From contig DAHXLI010000012.1 in NCBI GenBank assembly GCA_027366075.1, forward strand, positions 1-44,433: a stretch of DNA of 44,433 nt. Direction: 5' to 3'. Positions within the stretch are counted from its first letter, which is position 1. Each line of letters starts with the position of its first letter. The stretch comes from Candidatus Parvarchaeota archaeon (lineage in GTDB: Archaea; Nanobdellota; Nanobdellia; Parvarchaeales; Parvarchaeaceae). The notes under the pieces are model-generated. The model had not been told where the DNA came from. It did no database searches and saw nothing but the letters and a program-made list of their open reading frames with translations. Below, in pieces: positions 6,408-14,205 of the stretch. Position numbers and translations under genes: made by a program.

Positions 6408-7676
6408 ATGGAAATCTTTAAGAAATACGATATACGTGGACTCTATCCGTCAGAGATAAACGAAGAAAACGCGTTTAGGATTGGCAGGGCGATAGCGACT
6501 TTGCTTAAAAAGAAAAACATTTTCCTTAACTATGATAACAGATTAGGCAGCATTAGGATAAAAGACAATTTTACGAGTGGATTGATACACAGCGGAGCGA
6601 CGGTTTACGAGCTAGGAATGGGCCCAGTGACGGTATCTGCGTTTGCGTCCATTCGTGAAGACGCCTGCGGGATATGCATAAGCGCGTCTCATAACCCGAT
6701 GGAATATACCGGGATACTAACCTACATAAACGGAGTAACGCTCACGCCGGAACCAATAAAAGCAGTATACCTGGAGAAGAAATTCAGCGAAAATTTTGGG
6801 AAGATGATTCCGTTCGGCTATGACGATAAATATGTTGATTATATAACCAAAGGCGAGAAAATGAAAGTAAAGGTGGGAGTAGATTCGATGGGCGGCTCGA
6901 CTACTTTTATAGCTCCATATATTTTCAATAAGGTCGGGGCTAAAGTTTCTATGCTCAGAAGCTCGCCTTCAAGCGATTTTTATGGGCGCGTCCCTGAACC
7001 AAGCCCGGAAAATTGCAAAGACTTGGGGCGCCTTGTAAAAAAGGACGGCCTAAACTTTGGGCTCCAGCTGGATGCAGACGGTGACCGTGGCATGATAGTT
7101 GATGACAAAGGCCGGGCTTTAGATCCGATGATTACGTCTCTTATACTGATAAAATATCTAAAATTCAAGAACATCGTTGCGACTATCGCATGTTCTAGCT
7201 TATTGGAAGACTATGCAAAGGTAAAATATGTAAAAACCGGGAGACCGAACGTTGAGGACGAGATGAAGACAAAGAAATACGACTTCGGCGTGGAAACCGC
7301 GTCCCATTTCTATTTTGGGAAATACTATCCATTTTCGGACGGTATCCTGCTCGGTTTGTTGGTGGGAAGGGTCATAGCGATAACGGGTAAAAAGCTAAGC
7401 GAACTGGTTAAAGAATTTCCGAAGATATATTACGGGAACCTCTCTCTTGCATTTTCGAGCCAGGACAAAATAAAAAGAAAAATGGGGGAGATAGAGAAAA
7501 ACTTGAAAGGCTACAAAAACAAAATAGAAATGGATGGAGTTAAAATACTCCTTGAAAATGGTTTTATGTTATTCAGGCCTTCAAATACAGAGCCGTTGGT
7601 AAGGGTATATTACGAGGGGCGCGGACCGGCGGAATTCAAAAAAATTCATGCTCTTGTAAACCGCATAATAAAATGA
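6408..7676 (+). CDS. phosphomannomutase / phosphoglucomutase (alpha-D-phosphohexomutase)
   Basis: 422 residues, four-domain alpha-D-phosphohexomutase superfamily. It moves phosphate between C1 and C6 of hexose phosphates for nucleotide-sugar synthesis. The phosphoserine loop ISASHNP has catalytic Ser94, the metal loop LDADGDRG has Asp222, 224 and 226, the sugar-binding loop reads VETASHFYF (usually GGExSGH), and the phosphate-binding loop RPSNTEPLVRV is near residue 398. The altered sugar loop prevents choosing between mannose, glucose or glucosamine as substrate. The RPA gene starts within its stop codon (ATGA overlap), so the two genes are translationally coupled. Confidence 0.93.
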   Translation: MEIFKKYDIRGLYPSEINEENAFRIGRAIATLLKKKNIFLNYDNRLGSIRIKDNFTSGLIHSGATVYELGMGPVTVSAFASIREDACGICISASHNPMEYTGILTYINGVTLTPEPIKAVYLEKKFSENFGKMIPFGYDDKYVDYITKGEKMKVKVGVDSMGGSTTFIAPYIFNKVGAKVSMLRSSPSSDFYGRVPEPSPENCKDLGRLVKKDGLNFGLQLDADGDRGMIVDDKGRALDPMITSLILIKYLKFKNIVATIACSSLLEDYAKVKYVKTGRPNVEDEMKTKKYDFGVETASHFYFGKYYPFSDGILLGLLVGRVIAITGKKLSELVKEFPKIYYGNLSLAFSSQDKIKRKMGEIEKNLKGYKNKIEMDGVKILLENGFMLFRPSNTEPLVRVYYEGRGPAEFKKIHALVNRIIK

Positions 7677-8581
7677 TGGAAAACGAGGACTGGCTTATCG
7701 AAGCAGTGGCTGAAAAGCTCGGTACAACAAAAGAAAAAGTAAATGAACTTATCAAAAAGAAACTGTCCGAATTTCAAAACTTAACCGAAAGCGCCGCTCT
7801 TAGGATGGTCGCTACCGAAAACGGGGTCGTGCCGATAAGACGCGGCTATAAAATCGCTGATATATCCGATGAAATCGGTCACATAAACATAACTGCCACT
7901 ATAAAAAGGAAGTTTCCTCCCCGTGACATCATGATAAAGGGGGCTAAATCTAAAGTCATAAACCTGGCTCTAGAAGATCAGACTGGTTCGATAAACGTTA
8001 TAGTGTGGGATGTAAGCAAAGTGGAATACCTCGAAAAGGAAGCATCCGATAGAGACACTATCTCGATAGCAAACGCTTATTCAAGGAAAAACAAATTAAA
8101 TGATAGATATGAACTCCACTTAGGAAGTGGCTGCGCTATAAAAATCACAAAAGGGCCAAGGGCAGAGGCAACACAAAAGAGAGAGTACCAAAGAATAAGT
8201 GATGTTAAAGACGATTCCAAGTTCTACCAAATAAGGTGCTTTGTCGTAAGGCTTTTCACTAACAACGTTTTTCTTATAAGATGCGGCATCTGCAAAAAGA
8301 AAGTAATTGACAAATGTGAGGAGCACGGCGATGCAGCTCTTTCAAAAATGCTATTTATATCGGGTATATTAGACGACGGCCTTTCAACCATACGCGCGTC
8401 GTTTTTTGACAAGACGGCGGAAAAACTCCTCGACCTATCGAAAGCTGAAAGCATAGAAAACAAGGTTAACGACATATCTTTCGGTCTGTATGAGGTAGAA
8501 ATATCTGCGGTACCGAATAAATTTAACGAAACCTTGTCGCTAAACGTAAGGGACGTAAAGCCTATAGATTATAAGATATAA
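7673..8581 (+). CDS. replication protein A (single-stranded DNA-binding, OB folds, zinc finger)
   Basis: 302 residues. An N-terminal helical motif typical of archaeal RPA (EKVNELIKKKLSEF...LTESAALRMVA) is followed by an OB fold (about 68-160, with INLALEDQTGSINVIVWD) and a second OB-like domain carrying a zinc finger (Cys204, Cys207, Cys215, His218). It coats single-stranded DNA in replication and repair. The start overlaps the stop of the mutase gene by 4 bases; MM allows ATG 7673 or 7676. Peroxiredoxin follows after 2 bases. One zinc ligand is His where many RPAs have Cys, which is common in C3H variants. Confidence 0.9.
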   Translation: MMENEDWLIEAVAEKLGTTKEKVNELIKKKLSEFQNLTESAALRMVATENGVVPIRRGYKIADISDEIGHINITATIKRKFPPRDIMIKGAKSKVINLALEDQTGSINVIVWDVSKVEYLEKEASDRDTISIANAYSRKNKLNDRYELHLGSGCAIKITKGPRAEATQKREYQRISDVKDDSKFYQIRCFVVRLFTNNVFLIRCGICKKKVIDKCEEHGDAALSKMLFISGILDDGLSTIRASFFDKTAEKLLDLSKAESIENKVNDISFGLYEVEISAVPNKFNETLSLNVRDVKPIDYKI

Positions 8582-8583
8582 TT

Positions 8584-9030
8584 ATGAAAGTTAAAGAAGG
8601 GGACGACTTTCCGGATTTCTCGCTCGTTTCAGACCTAGGGAAGGTGGTGAAAAAATCTGATTTGAACAAAGATGTTAACGTAATTTATTTTTACCCGAAG
8701 GACGATACGCCGGGATGCATAAAAGAGGCATGTAATTTCAGGGACAATATGGATGAATTCGAAAAAGAAGACATGCCCGTATACGGCGTAAGCGTTGATG
8801 ATATAGAGTCCCATAAAAAATTCAAAGATAAATATTCCTTAAATTTTATGCTGTTAAGCGATTTTAAAAAAGAGTTAATAAAGAAGTTGGGGATAGAATC
8901 GCTTTCCGGTTCTTCCAAAAGAGTGACATTTGTTCTTGATAGAGCCGGCAAGATAATCAAACTTTATCCTAACGTTTCTCCTGAAGAGCATGCTAAGGAG
9001 ATGCTAAACTGGTCGGCAAAAAATAGATAA
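8584..9030 (+). CDS. bcp: peroxiredoxin, BCP/PrxQ type
   Basis: 148 residues. A thioredoxin-fold thiol peroxidase that reduces hydrogen peroxide and organic hydroperoxides. The active site is YPKDDTPGCIKEAC, with peroxidatic Cys45 and the PrxQ-type resolving Cys50 five residues later, followed by NFRDN. The C-terminal strand with VTFVLDRAGKI is normal. It is the third gene of a mutase-RPA-peroxiredoxin operon and starts 2 bases after the RPA stop. The thioredoxin at 12895 could be its reductant (inference). Confidence 0.95.
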   Translation: MKVKEGDDFPDFSLVSDLGKVVKKSDLNKDVNVIYFYPKDDTPGCIKEACNFRDNMDEFEKEDMPVYGVSVDDIESHKKFKDKYSLNFMLLSDFKKELIKKLGIESLSGSSKRVTFVLDRAGKIIKLYPNVSPEEHAKEMLNWSAKNR

Positions 9031-9047
9031 CTCCGAGCTTTTTGCGC

Positions 9048-9332
9048 TTAAAGCTTTTTTATCGAACCTGACTTGCCTACGTTAACCTGTACCTCATTTT
9101 TAAACGAACGAGTGTAACCGCCGGTTACCTCGACCTTGTCTCCCACGTTTACCGTACTTATCTGTTTTCCCCATAGAGACAAGTTTATAGTCCCAGTTTC
9201 GTCTTTTATTTTCGCTGTAGCCACAGTCGTATTCCCAAATTTTGTTATTACTTCCCTAGGCTCAGACATTTCTACAATCTCGCCGGAGAACTCTACATTT
9301 GACATTCCGTCCCTTATCTCGCTTACATTCAT
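9048..9332 (-). CDS. small single-stranded DNA-binding OB-fold protein
   Basis: 94 residues, a single OB fold: FSGEIVEMSEPREVITKFG, then VATAKIKDETGTINLSLWG and VGDKVEVTGGYTRSFKNEVQ. This is the pattern of short RPA/SOSS-B-like ssDNA-binding proteins in archaea. It probably binds ssDNA or RNA alongside the larger RPA at 7673. It begins 7 bases after the deoxyhypusine synthase stop, with AGGGTG upstream as a Shine-Dalgarno sequence, so it is the second gene of a two-gene operon. Confidence 0.82.
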   Translation of the reverse strand: MNVSEIRDGMSNVEFSGEIVEMSEPREVITKFGNTTVATAKIKDETGTINLSLWGKQISTVNVGDKVEVTGGYTRSFKNEVQVNVGKSGSIKKL

Positions 9333-9339
9333 ATGTTTT

Positions 9340-10275
9340 TCACCCTAGATACGAACCATAAAGCAGTGGCAGGAGGATCGTTACGTCGCCCTCTACGTTC
9401 ACATATTTCGCTTTAGGTTTTATTTTACCCCAGGATATCGCCTCTTCGAGCTTTGCGCCCGACAAGCTCCCATCCCAGTCTACCGCTGTCGTCATATATA
9501 TCGCATAATCAAGACCATTTTTAAATAAATTCCACCATATGACGTGGTGTTTTGATATCCCCCCTCCGAGCATCAAAGCGCCGCTTTTTTTAGCGGTGAA
9601 TACCCTATCAGCTAAAAGGTTTTCATCTGCGATCGTGTTTATTCTGAATTCTTTGTCTTTTTGTGAATACATCCATATCTGCGATCCAAAGCTGCCATCT
9701 GTAAAACCTGGTATTATTATCGGTATCTTATTCTTCCACGCCCAATATGTTATAGAATCTTCTGCATTCGGTTCGTCTTTAAGTTTTTCCCCGATGAACG
9801 CTATCAGTTCACTAGTCGAGTATTCTTTTTTGGCCATGCCAGCTTCCTTAAGTATAGGTATAAGCCGGTCTTCCAAAACGATGCCATAACTAGAGTCTGG
9901 TATAAAAATATTGTAAAGCCTATTTATCCCAGATGCCCTTAATTCCGCGTCATTTGCTACTTCTGTTCCCGCGTAATAGTCTTTCCATATGCGTGCTAGG
10001 TCGTGGTCCATCATGCCGCAGGTCGTTATAACTACGTCTACCAACTTATATTTCACTAGATCTTTTATTATACCTCTCGTTCCAGTAGAGATTATGTCTG
10101 CAGGAAAAGAAAGAAATTTTAAACATTCTTTGTCGTTCTGCATGTCTTTGAATATTTCGGAAGCCGTCGCCAATTTTTTGGCGGTGAACCCGCCAGCTAG
10201 TTTGAACTGTTCGATTAGACCCGTTATCGATTCTCCTTTCTTTATTTTTAAATTTTCTACCGGTTTTCCTAACAT
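9340..10275 (-). CDS. dys: deoxyhypusine synthase
   Basis: 311 residues. It transfers the aminobutyl group of spermidine to a lysine of aIF5A, the first step of hypusine formation. Motifs present: TGTRGIIKDL, TTCGMMDHDLAR, PDSSYGIV, the ED-S-TYWAWKNKIPI segment, PGFTDGSFGSQIW, GGGISKHHVIWWNL, TAVDWDGSLSGAKLEEAISWGKI with the catalytic Lys284, and a short C-terminus. Length and motifs are complete. aIF5A itself is not in the window. It is divergent from the primase gene. Confidence 0.96.
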   Translation of the reverse strand: MLGKPVENLKIKKGESITGLIEQFKLAGGFTAKKLATASEIFKDMQNDKECLKFLSFPADIISTGTRGIIKDLVKYKLVDVVITTCGMMDHDLARIWKDYYAGTEVANDAELRASGINRLYNIFIPDSSYGIVLEDRLIPILKEAGMAKKEYSTSELIAFIGEKLKDEPNAEDSITYWAWKNKIPIIIPGFTDGSFGSQIWMYSQKDKEFRINTIADENLLADRVFTAKKSGALMLGGGISKHHVIWWNLFKNGLDYAIYMTTAVDWDGSLSGAKLEEAISWGKIKPKAKYVNVEGDVTILLPLLYGSYLG

Positions 10276-10303
10276 AATTATTTAATATAATTTGTATTGT
10301 TGC

Positions 10304-10313
10304 ATTTAAATAA
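10304..10313 (+). promoter_or_regulatory. TATA-like box of the primase gene
   Basis: ATTTAAATAA is centred about 27 bases before ATG 10335. It favours that ATG, leaderless, over the upstream in-frame TTG at 10314, which lies within or beside the box. Confidence 0.5.
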
Positions 10314-10334
10314 TTGACTAATGCATCAAATAAT

Positions 10335-11642
10335 ATGAAGCCATCAGAAATATTGAGATATTATCTAAATGATGAAATAATAACAAAACTTCTCAATGTT
10401 AAAAACAGGGAATGTGCGGTAAGGTATGGGGAGAGCTTTGGTAAAAGGCCGATGCTATTTCAGTATCCTGGCGATATAGAAAATTTAGTAAAAACCGGTG
10501 CGACTAGTTTTCACGTAAGCGAGGAACGATGGAATAATCCTCTCGACTTGAGCAAAGACATCGCAAAAGAAAAGCTTTCTGACATGAGAAACGGCTGGGA
10601 CATGCTTATAGATATAGACTGCAAGGCCCTGGAGATATCAAAGATATTTTGCAAGATGCTGGTAGACAAAGTGGAAAAAGAAGGTGTTAGGACGGTTTCG
10701 GTAAAATTTAGCGGCGGATCCGGCTTTCATCTTATGATACCATACGAAACGTTTCCCGCGACGGTGAATGGTATAGAAGCGAATCGACTGTTTCCAGACG
10801 CCCCTATGATAATGTCCATATTTCTTAAAGATGAACTTAGAGAAAAATTAAAGGCTATTCTAGAAAAAGACTATGGGGTAAAAAAACTGGCCGCCATGTT
10901 TAAATTAGATGAAAGCAAACTTTATAAAAACGGAGTTTTTGAACCATATTCAATTATAGACATAGACACCGTCTTGCTATCGGAAAGGCACATGTTCAGG
11001 ATGCAATACTCTTTAAATGAAAAAAAATGGCTCGTGTCTTTGCCACTGGATAAAAATAAAGTCGAAAGCTTTAACATAGAAGCTGCTAGGCCAGAAAATG
11101 TGGACACCAGCAAGGACTTCTTTAATCTGTCTCCAAACAAAAACGAGGCGGCAAGTTTGTTTATACGAGCTTATGATAAGTTTGAACCAGAAGAAAAAGC
11201 CGATAAAGAAGCCAACAATAAAAAAGAGTTCCGTATAAGCATTATACCATTGAATGAAGCGTATCTCCCACCGTGCATAAAACTCATTTCCGCCGGCTTG
11301 CAAGACGGGAAAAAGAGGAGCGCATTTATACTGACTAATTTCTACAGGAATATCGGGAAAACAAAAGAGGAGGTAGCTAGCTTGCTTCTGGACTGGAACA
11401 AAAAAAATAAACCGCCCCTAAAAGAGAACCTGCTCTTACAGCAGGTGAACTACGCATTCGCTAGCAAAGCTTATCCCCCGCCAAATTGTGACGCTGAGGG
11501 TTATTACAAATACTTTAACGTATGTTTTCCGAATGAAACGTGTAAACTTATCAAAAACCCACTTTCCTATTATCTTAAACTATCAAAATCTAGAAATGAA
11601 AAAAGACCCAAAATTAACAGGAAGGTCTTAAGTTCGGTTTAG
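10335..11642 (+). CDS. priS: fused DNA primase PriS-PriL (single polypeptide)
   Basis: 435 residues combining both primase subunits. The PriS catalytic part (about 1-255) has the acidic pair Asp93/Asp95 in MLIDIDCKAL, the nucleotide-binding SGGSGFH (126-132), and the third acidic motif IDID with Asp209/Asp211 followed by SERHMFRMQYSL. The C-terminal part (about 300-415) is the PriL iron-sulfur domain, starting at LPPC, with Cys314, 385, 397 and 403 as cluster ligands. The PriL N-terminal domain is absent. It makes RNA primers for replication. Fused primases are described in several DPANN archaea. The start is chosen from the TATA distance. The stop is TAG. Confidence 0.92.
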   Translation: MKPSEILRYYLNDEIITKLLNVKNRECAVRYGESFGKRPMLFQYPGDIENLVKTGATSFHVSEERWNNPLDLSKDIAKEKLSDMRNGWDMLIDIDCKALEISKIFCKMLVDKVEKEGVRTVSVKFSGGSGFHLMIPYETFPATVNGIEANRLFPDAPMIMSIFLKDELREKLKAILEKDYGVKKLAAMFKLDESKLYKNGVFEPYSIIDIDTVLLSERHMFRMQYSLNEKKWLVSLPLDKNKVESFNIEAARPENVDTSKDFFNLSPNKNEAASLFIRAYDKFEPEEKADKEANNKKEFRISIIPLNEAYLPPCIKLISAGLQDGKKRSAFILTNFYRNIGKTKEEVASLLLDWNKKNKPPLKENLLLQQVNYAFASKAYPPPNCDAEGYYKYFNVCFPNETCKLIKNPLSYYLKLSKSRNEKRPKINRKVLSSV

Positions 11643-11661
11643 CCTTGGCAAATACTAAACA

Positions 11662-11670
11662 TTAAATATA
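11662..11670 (+). promoter_or_regulatory. TATA-like box of the gene at 11690
   Basis: TTAAATATA is centred about 24 bases before ATG 11690, so the gene appears to have its own leaderless promoter just after the primase stop. Confidence 0.45.
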
Positions 11671-11689
11671 CCCCTGTGCTTTATAGCTT

Positions 11690-12265
11690 ATGGATCTAAC
11701 TTTATCTGATAGTAAAGTGCTTGAACACTTGATAGTAGATTCATTAAAGCGTACTATTGGAGAGGACGGCGCTGAAAAAACCTTCGCCGAATTAAGGCTA
11801 AAAAACGAAAAATCCAACAGTGTCCTGCATTCTTTAAATGAGATACTCGTAAAAAGCGGATACGGACTAAAAACAAAAAATGTTTTTGAAAAATTGGGGG
11901 AAGAACTGTCGTCAAGACTTGATGTTAAAATAAGGCCGGATAACATTAATCTGTTAAAGGAAGGGAGTGAAAATGTATTGGTAGAAGTAATAAACCGTTT
12001 TGACGTGCCCTTAGTTTTTGAGGTAACGCTCGAAGACAGGGATAATTTCGTTCCAATCGTTTTTAATAAGAGGGAAGGCGCTTATTTCAATAGCTTCAGT
12101 GTAGAAAGCATAATAGATACCGGTGATGTCGGCAGATTCCATTTTAAACTGGGTTGGGAGGGCCAACAACGCAAGATACCCGGGACTACCTTATTTGTGC
12201 TGGTAAGATCCAACGAAGTCGAAGGTCTTAATTGGATAGGAAAATTAAGAGTAAACTTATCTTAA
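11690..12265 (+). CDS. conserved-looking protein of unknown function
   Basis: 191 residues, soluble, no signal peptide. The N-terminal 80 residues are helical and charged (LEHLIVDSLKRTIG, AEKTFAELRLKNEKS, SVLHSLNEILVKSGYG). From about residue 90 the pattern changes to alternating hydrophobic strands (VLVEVINRFDVPLVFEVTLED, GRFHFKLGW, TLFVLVRSN), which looks like a C-terminal beta sandwich. I recognise no family. It lies 47 bases after the primase gene on the same strand but has its own TATA-like box. Its 3' end faces the endA unit. Confidence 0.65.
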   Translation: MDLTLSDSKVLEHLIVDSLKRTIGEDGAEKTFAELRLKNEKSNSVLHSLNEILVKSGYGLKTKNVFEKLGEELSSRLDVKIRPDNINLLKEGSENVLVEVINRFDVPLVFEVTLEDRDNFVPIVFNKREGAYFNSFSVESIIDTGDVGRFHFKLGWEGQQRKIPGTTLFVLVRSNEVEGLNWIGKLRVNLS

Positions 12266-12372
12266 GACGAAACGTATCCGTCCATAACTTTCTTAAACTT
12301 AACTTTGTCCAACGCCGCTCTTTTTCTCTCTTTTCTTTTTTTGCGCAAGTGCTTAGCACCTATCTTAGCCAT
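12229..12372 (-). CDS. possible 47-residue basic protein after endA
   Basis: An ATG two bases after the endA stop opens a frame of 47 codons. Its first 24 residues are very basic (MAKIGAKHLRKKRKERKRAA) and its last are hydrophobic. GGGTGA lies about 10 bases upstream, a good Shine-Dalgarno match, although it also encodes the last residues of EndA. The 3' end overlaps the opposing gene by 37 bases. It could be a real small nucleic-acid-binding protein or chance. Confidence 0.25.
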
Positions 12373-12374
12373 AT

Positions 12375-12893
12375 CTATATTTTCACCCAGTTTATTTCGT
12401 AATACGTTACGGAATCTTCATCGTCTACCACCCCAAACAGCACCTTTTTCTTCACGCTGTGAGCAACCCTATTCACCGCTGAAAAAGTCAAAAATTTAAT
12501 TGACTCGTGTTCTGTCGCGGCGTAGAGGATCCAGGTCGCGTGTGCCTTTCCCGGGTGGTCTCCCTTATTGTATACTCTGAAGTCCCCGCCATATTTAAAT
12601 GCTGTTTTCAATATATACCCTGCAGATCGAAGGCTTCTAAAAACACAGTATCTAACCCAAAATCTTTTTTGCTTTTTTTCCGCTATTTTTATCAACGCTT
12701 GTCTAGTCAATTTTCCCCCGTTCGAGCCAAAAACTTGTAGCTGTTTCTTTTCTGTAAGATATAGCGCCTCTTCTAAGGATAACTCGAGTTTCCCGTCCTG
12801 AAACGAGCCGAACTGTCCTTTATTGAATATTTTTGAAGATGTTCGTTGGTCGAATACTATTACCTTATTGTTTGTAAGGGTTATTTTTTCCAT
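12375..12893 (-). CDS. endA: tRNA-splicing endonuclease EndA
   Basis: 172 residues, the size of the homotetrameric (alpha4) archaeal enzyme. It cuts tRNA and rRNA introns at bulge-helix-bulge sites. The catalytic triad is visible: Tyr108 in DFRVYNKG, His118 in GKAHATWI and Lys148 in RVAHSVKK. The C-terminal EINWVKI matches the conserved terminal strand. None of the three tRNAs here has an intron. It starts 1 base after the thioredoxin stop, so the two form an operon. The stop is TAG. Confidence 0.94.
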   Translation of the reverse strand: MEKITLTNNKVIVFDQRTSSKIFNKGQFGSFQDGKLELSLEEALYLTEKKQLQVFGSNGGKLTRQALIKIAEKKQKRFWVRYCVFRSLRSAGYILKTAFKYGGDFRVYNKGDHPGKAHATWILYAATEHESIKFLTFSAVNRVAHSVKKKVLFGVVDDEDSVTYYEINWVKI

Positions 12894-12894
12894 T

Positions 12895-13212
12895 CTATTT
12901 GAGCACCGATAAGATGGTCTTTTCTATGTCGATTCTTGATGCAAGACCCACCAAAGAGTTCACCGGTTTTCCATTTTTAAAAACTAGGAGGGTAGGGATG
13001 CTCTCGACCCCGTACTCACTCGCGATTAATGGGCTCACGTCGACGTTAAGCTTAAACAATTTAAATTTTCCTTCCATTTTTGCTTCGACCGCGTCTAGTA
13101 ACGGTGAAATTGCTTTGCAAGGGGCGCACCATTCCGCCCAGAAATCTACAACCGCGACATCTAAATTTTCTATAACGTCTTTAAAATTTTCACCATTTAG
13201 ATGTTCTGCCAT
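12895..13212 (-). CDS. trxA: thioredoxin
   Basis: 105 residues, a complete thioredoxin fold. The active site WCAPC follows VVDFWAE, the cis-proline loop is IPTLLVFKNG, and the C-terminal helix is normal. It reduces disulfides in the cytoplasm and could serve the PrxQ peroxiredoxin. The minus-strand box GTTAAATAC (about 13234-13243) lies about 26 bases before the ATG, predicting a leaderless first gene of a thioredoxin-endA unit. It is divergent from the aIF2-alpha operon. Confidence 0.95.
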   Translation of the reverse strand: MAEHLNGENFKDVIENLDVAVVDFWAEWCAPCKAISPLLDAVEAKMEGKFKLFKLNVDVSPLIASEYGVESIPTLLVFKNGKPVNSLVGLASRIDIEKTILSVLK

Positions 13213-13296
13213 GCTCTAAATGATTTATTTTAGTATTTAACATTTATTGAAATGAAGAATATAACTATAATAAACAGATAAGTATTAACTATTTGT

Positions 13297-14031
13297 ATGG
13301 TTGAGCTGAATATCGGTGCGGTTTACGTTTGCCAGGTTAAAAAACTGCTACAACACGGCATAATAGTCCAAATAGGCGACACGCAGAAAGAAGGATTCAT
13401 ACATATTTCTGAGCTGAGCAAGCGTTGGGTCAAAGACGTAAAAGACGTGGCTAAAGAAGGCGACAAAATCGTTTGCAAACTGATAAAAGTCGAGCAGCAG
13501 ACCACAGAACTCTCCGCAAAGAGGGTAACCGACAACGAGGAACGCCAGGCACTAAAAGAATGGTCTGTGGAGAACCGAATCGGGCGAATAATAGAAAAGA
13601 CTTTCAAAAAAGATTCTACCCAATTTTTACAAACTGCGAAAGAGAAATATGGCTCCATATTCGAATTTTATAGCGCCGTGCTAAAAAACGGTAGTCCTGT
13701 GTTGGAGGAATTAAAACTAAACAAGGAAGCGGCGGAAGCGATACTGGACTTTGTAGAAAAAACGAAGAAGAAAATAACGATAAAAACCGACTTGTTTGTA
13801 CAGGATTTCACCGAAGAAGGCGTAGAAAACATACAGCGTTTGCTACAGAAACCATATTCCAGCAAGAACAACTATTCAATAAGATACATCAAAGCACCGC
13901 ATTATCTCCTTACGGTCAATGCTGGAGAAACAAAAAAGACCATTTCGGAGAACAAGAAGATAATCGAAGGGCTGGAAGTTAGCAGCAAGGAGTTAGGGAT
14001 AGATTTCAAGTACAAGGAAGTAAAAGAATGA
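13297..14031 (+). CDS. eif2a: translation initiation factor aIF2 subunit alpha
   Basis: 244 residues. An N-terminal S1 OB domain (about 1-85, with GAVYVCQVKKLLQHGIIVQI and GFIHISELS) is followed by the helical domain and the C-terminal alpha-beta domain that contacts aIF2-gamma (DFTEEGVENIQ...YIKAPHYLLTV). It helps deliver initiator Met-tRNA to the small ribosomal subunit. First gene of a three-gene unit with nop10 and nre; its TGA overlaps the nop10 ATG by 4 bases. The aIF2 beta and gamma genes are not in the window. Confidence 0.95.
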   Translation: MVELNIGAVYVCQVKKLLQHGIIVQIGDTQKEGFIHISELSKRWVKDVKDVAKEGDKIVCKLIKVEQQTTELSAKRVTDNEERQALKEWSVENRIGRIIEKTFKKDSTQFLQTAKEKYGSIFEFYSAVLKNGSPVLEELKLNKEAAEAILDFVEKTKKKITIKTDLFVQDFTEEGVENIQRLLQKPYSSKNNYSIRYIKAPHYLLTVNAGETKKTISENKKIIEGLEVSSKELGIDFKYKEVKE

Positions 14032-14204
14032 AAAAAATCCGCTTTTGCCAAGAGTGCGAAAAGTATACCCTAAAAGAAAAATGCGATCTGTGCGATTCGC
14101 AAACCGTTATAAACTCGCCACAAAAATATTCGAAGGACGAGGAGATAGCAAAGTACAGACGTCAAATAAAACGGGAGGTCCTAAAAACCAAGGGGATACT
14201 TTGA
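14028..14204 (+). CDS. nop10: H/ACA ribonucleoprotein component Nop10
   Basis: 58 residues. The N-terminal zinc ribbon has Cys7, Cys10, Cys19 and Cys22 (FCQEC, KCDLC), the family motif YTLKEKC and the C-terminal helix with YRRQIKRE. It is a core component of H/ACA pseudouridylation particles with Cbf5. The usual PPRFSPEDKY linker is present but diverged (SPQKYSKDEEIAKY). ATG 14028 overlaps the aIF2-alpha stop as ATGA; this pair order is widespread in archaea. The nre gene begins 1 base after its stop. Confidence 0.95.
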   Translation: MKKIRFCQECEKYTLKEKCDLCDSQTVINSPQKYSKDEEIAKYRRQIKREVLKTKGIL

Positions 14205-14205
14205 T

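Noticed and set aside
10311..10321. ATAATTGACTA just before the start of both primase and UMP kinase
   Set aside because: An 11-base AT-rich match at two sites with no matching flanks or structure; probably chance.
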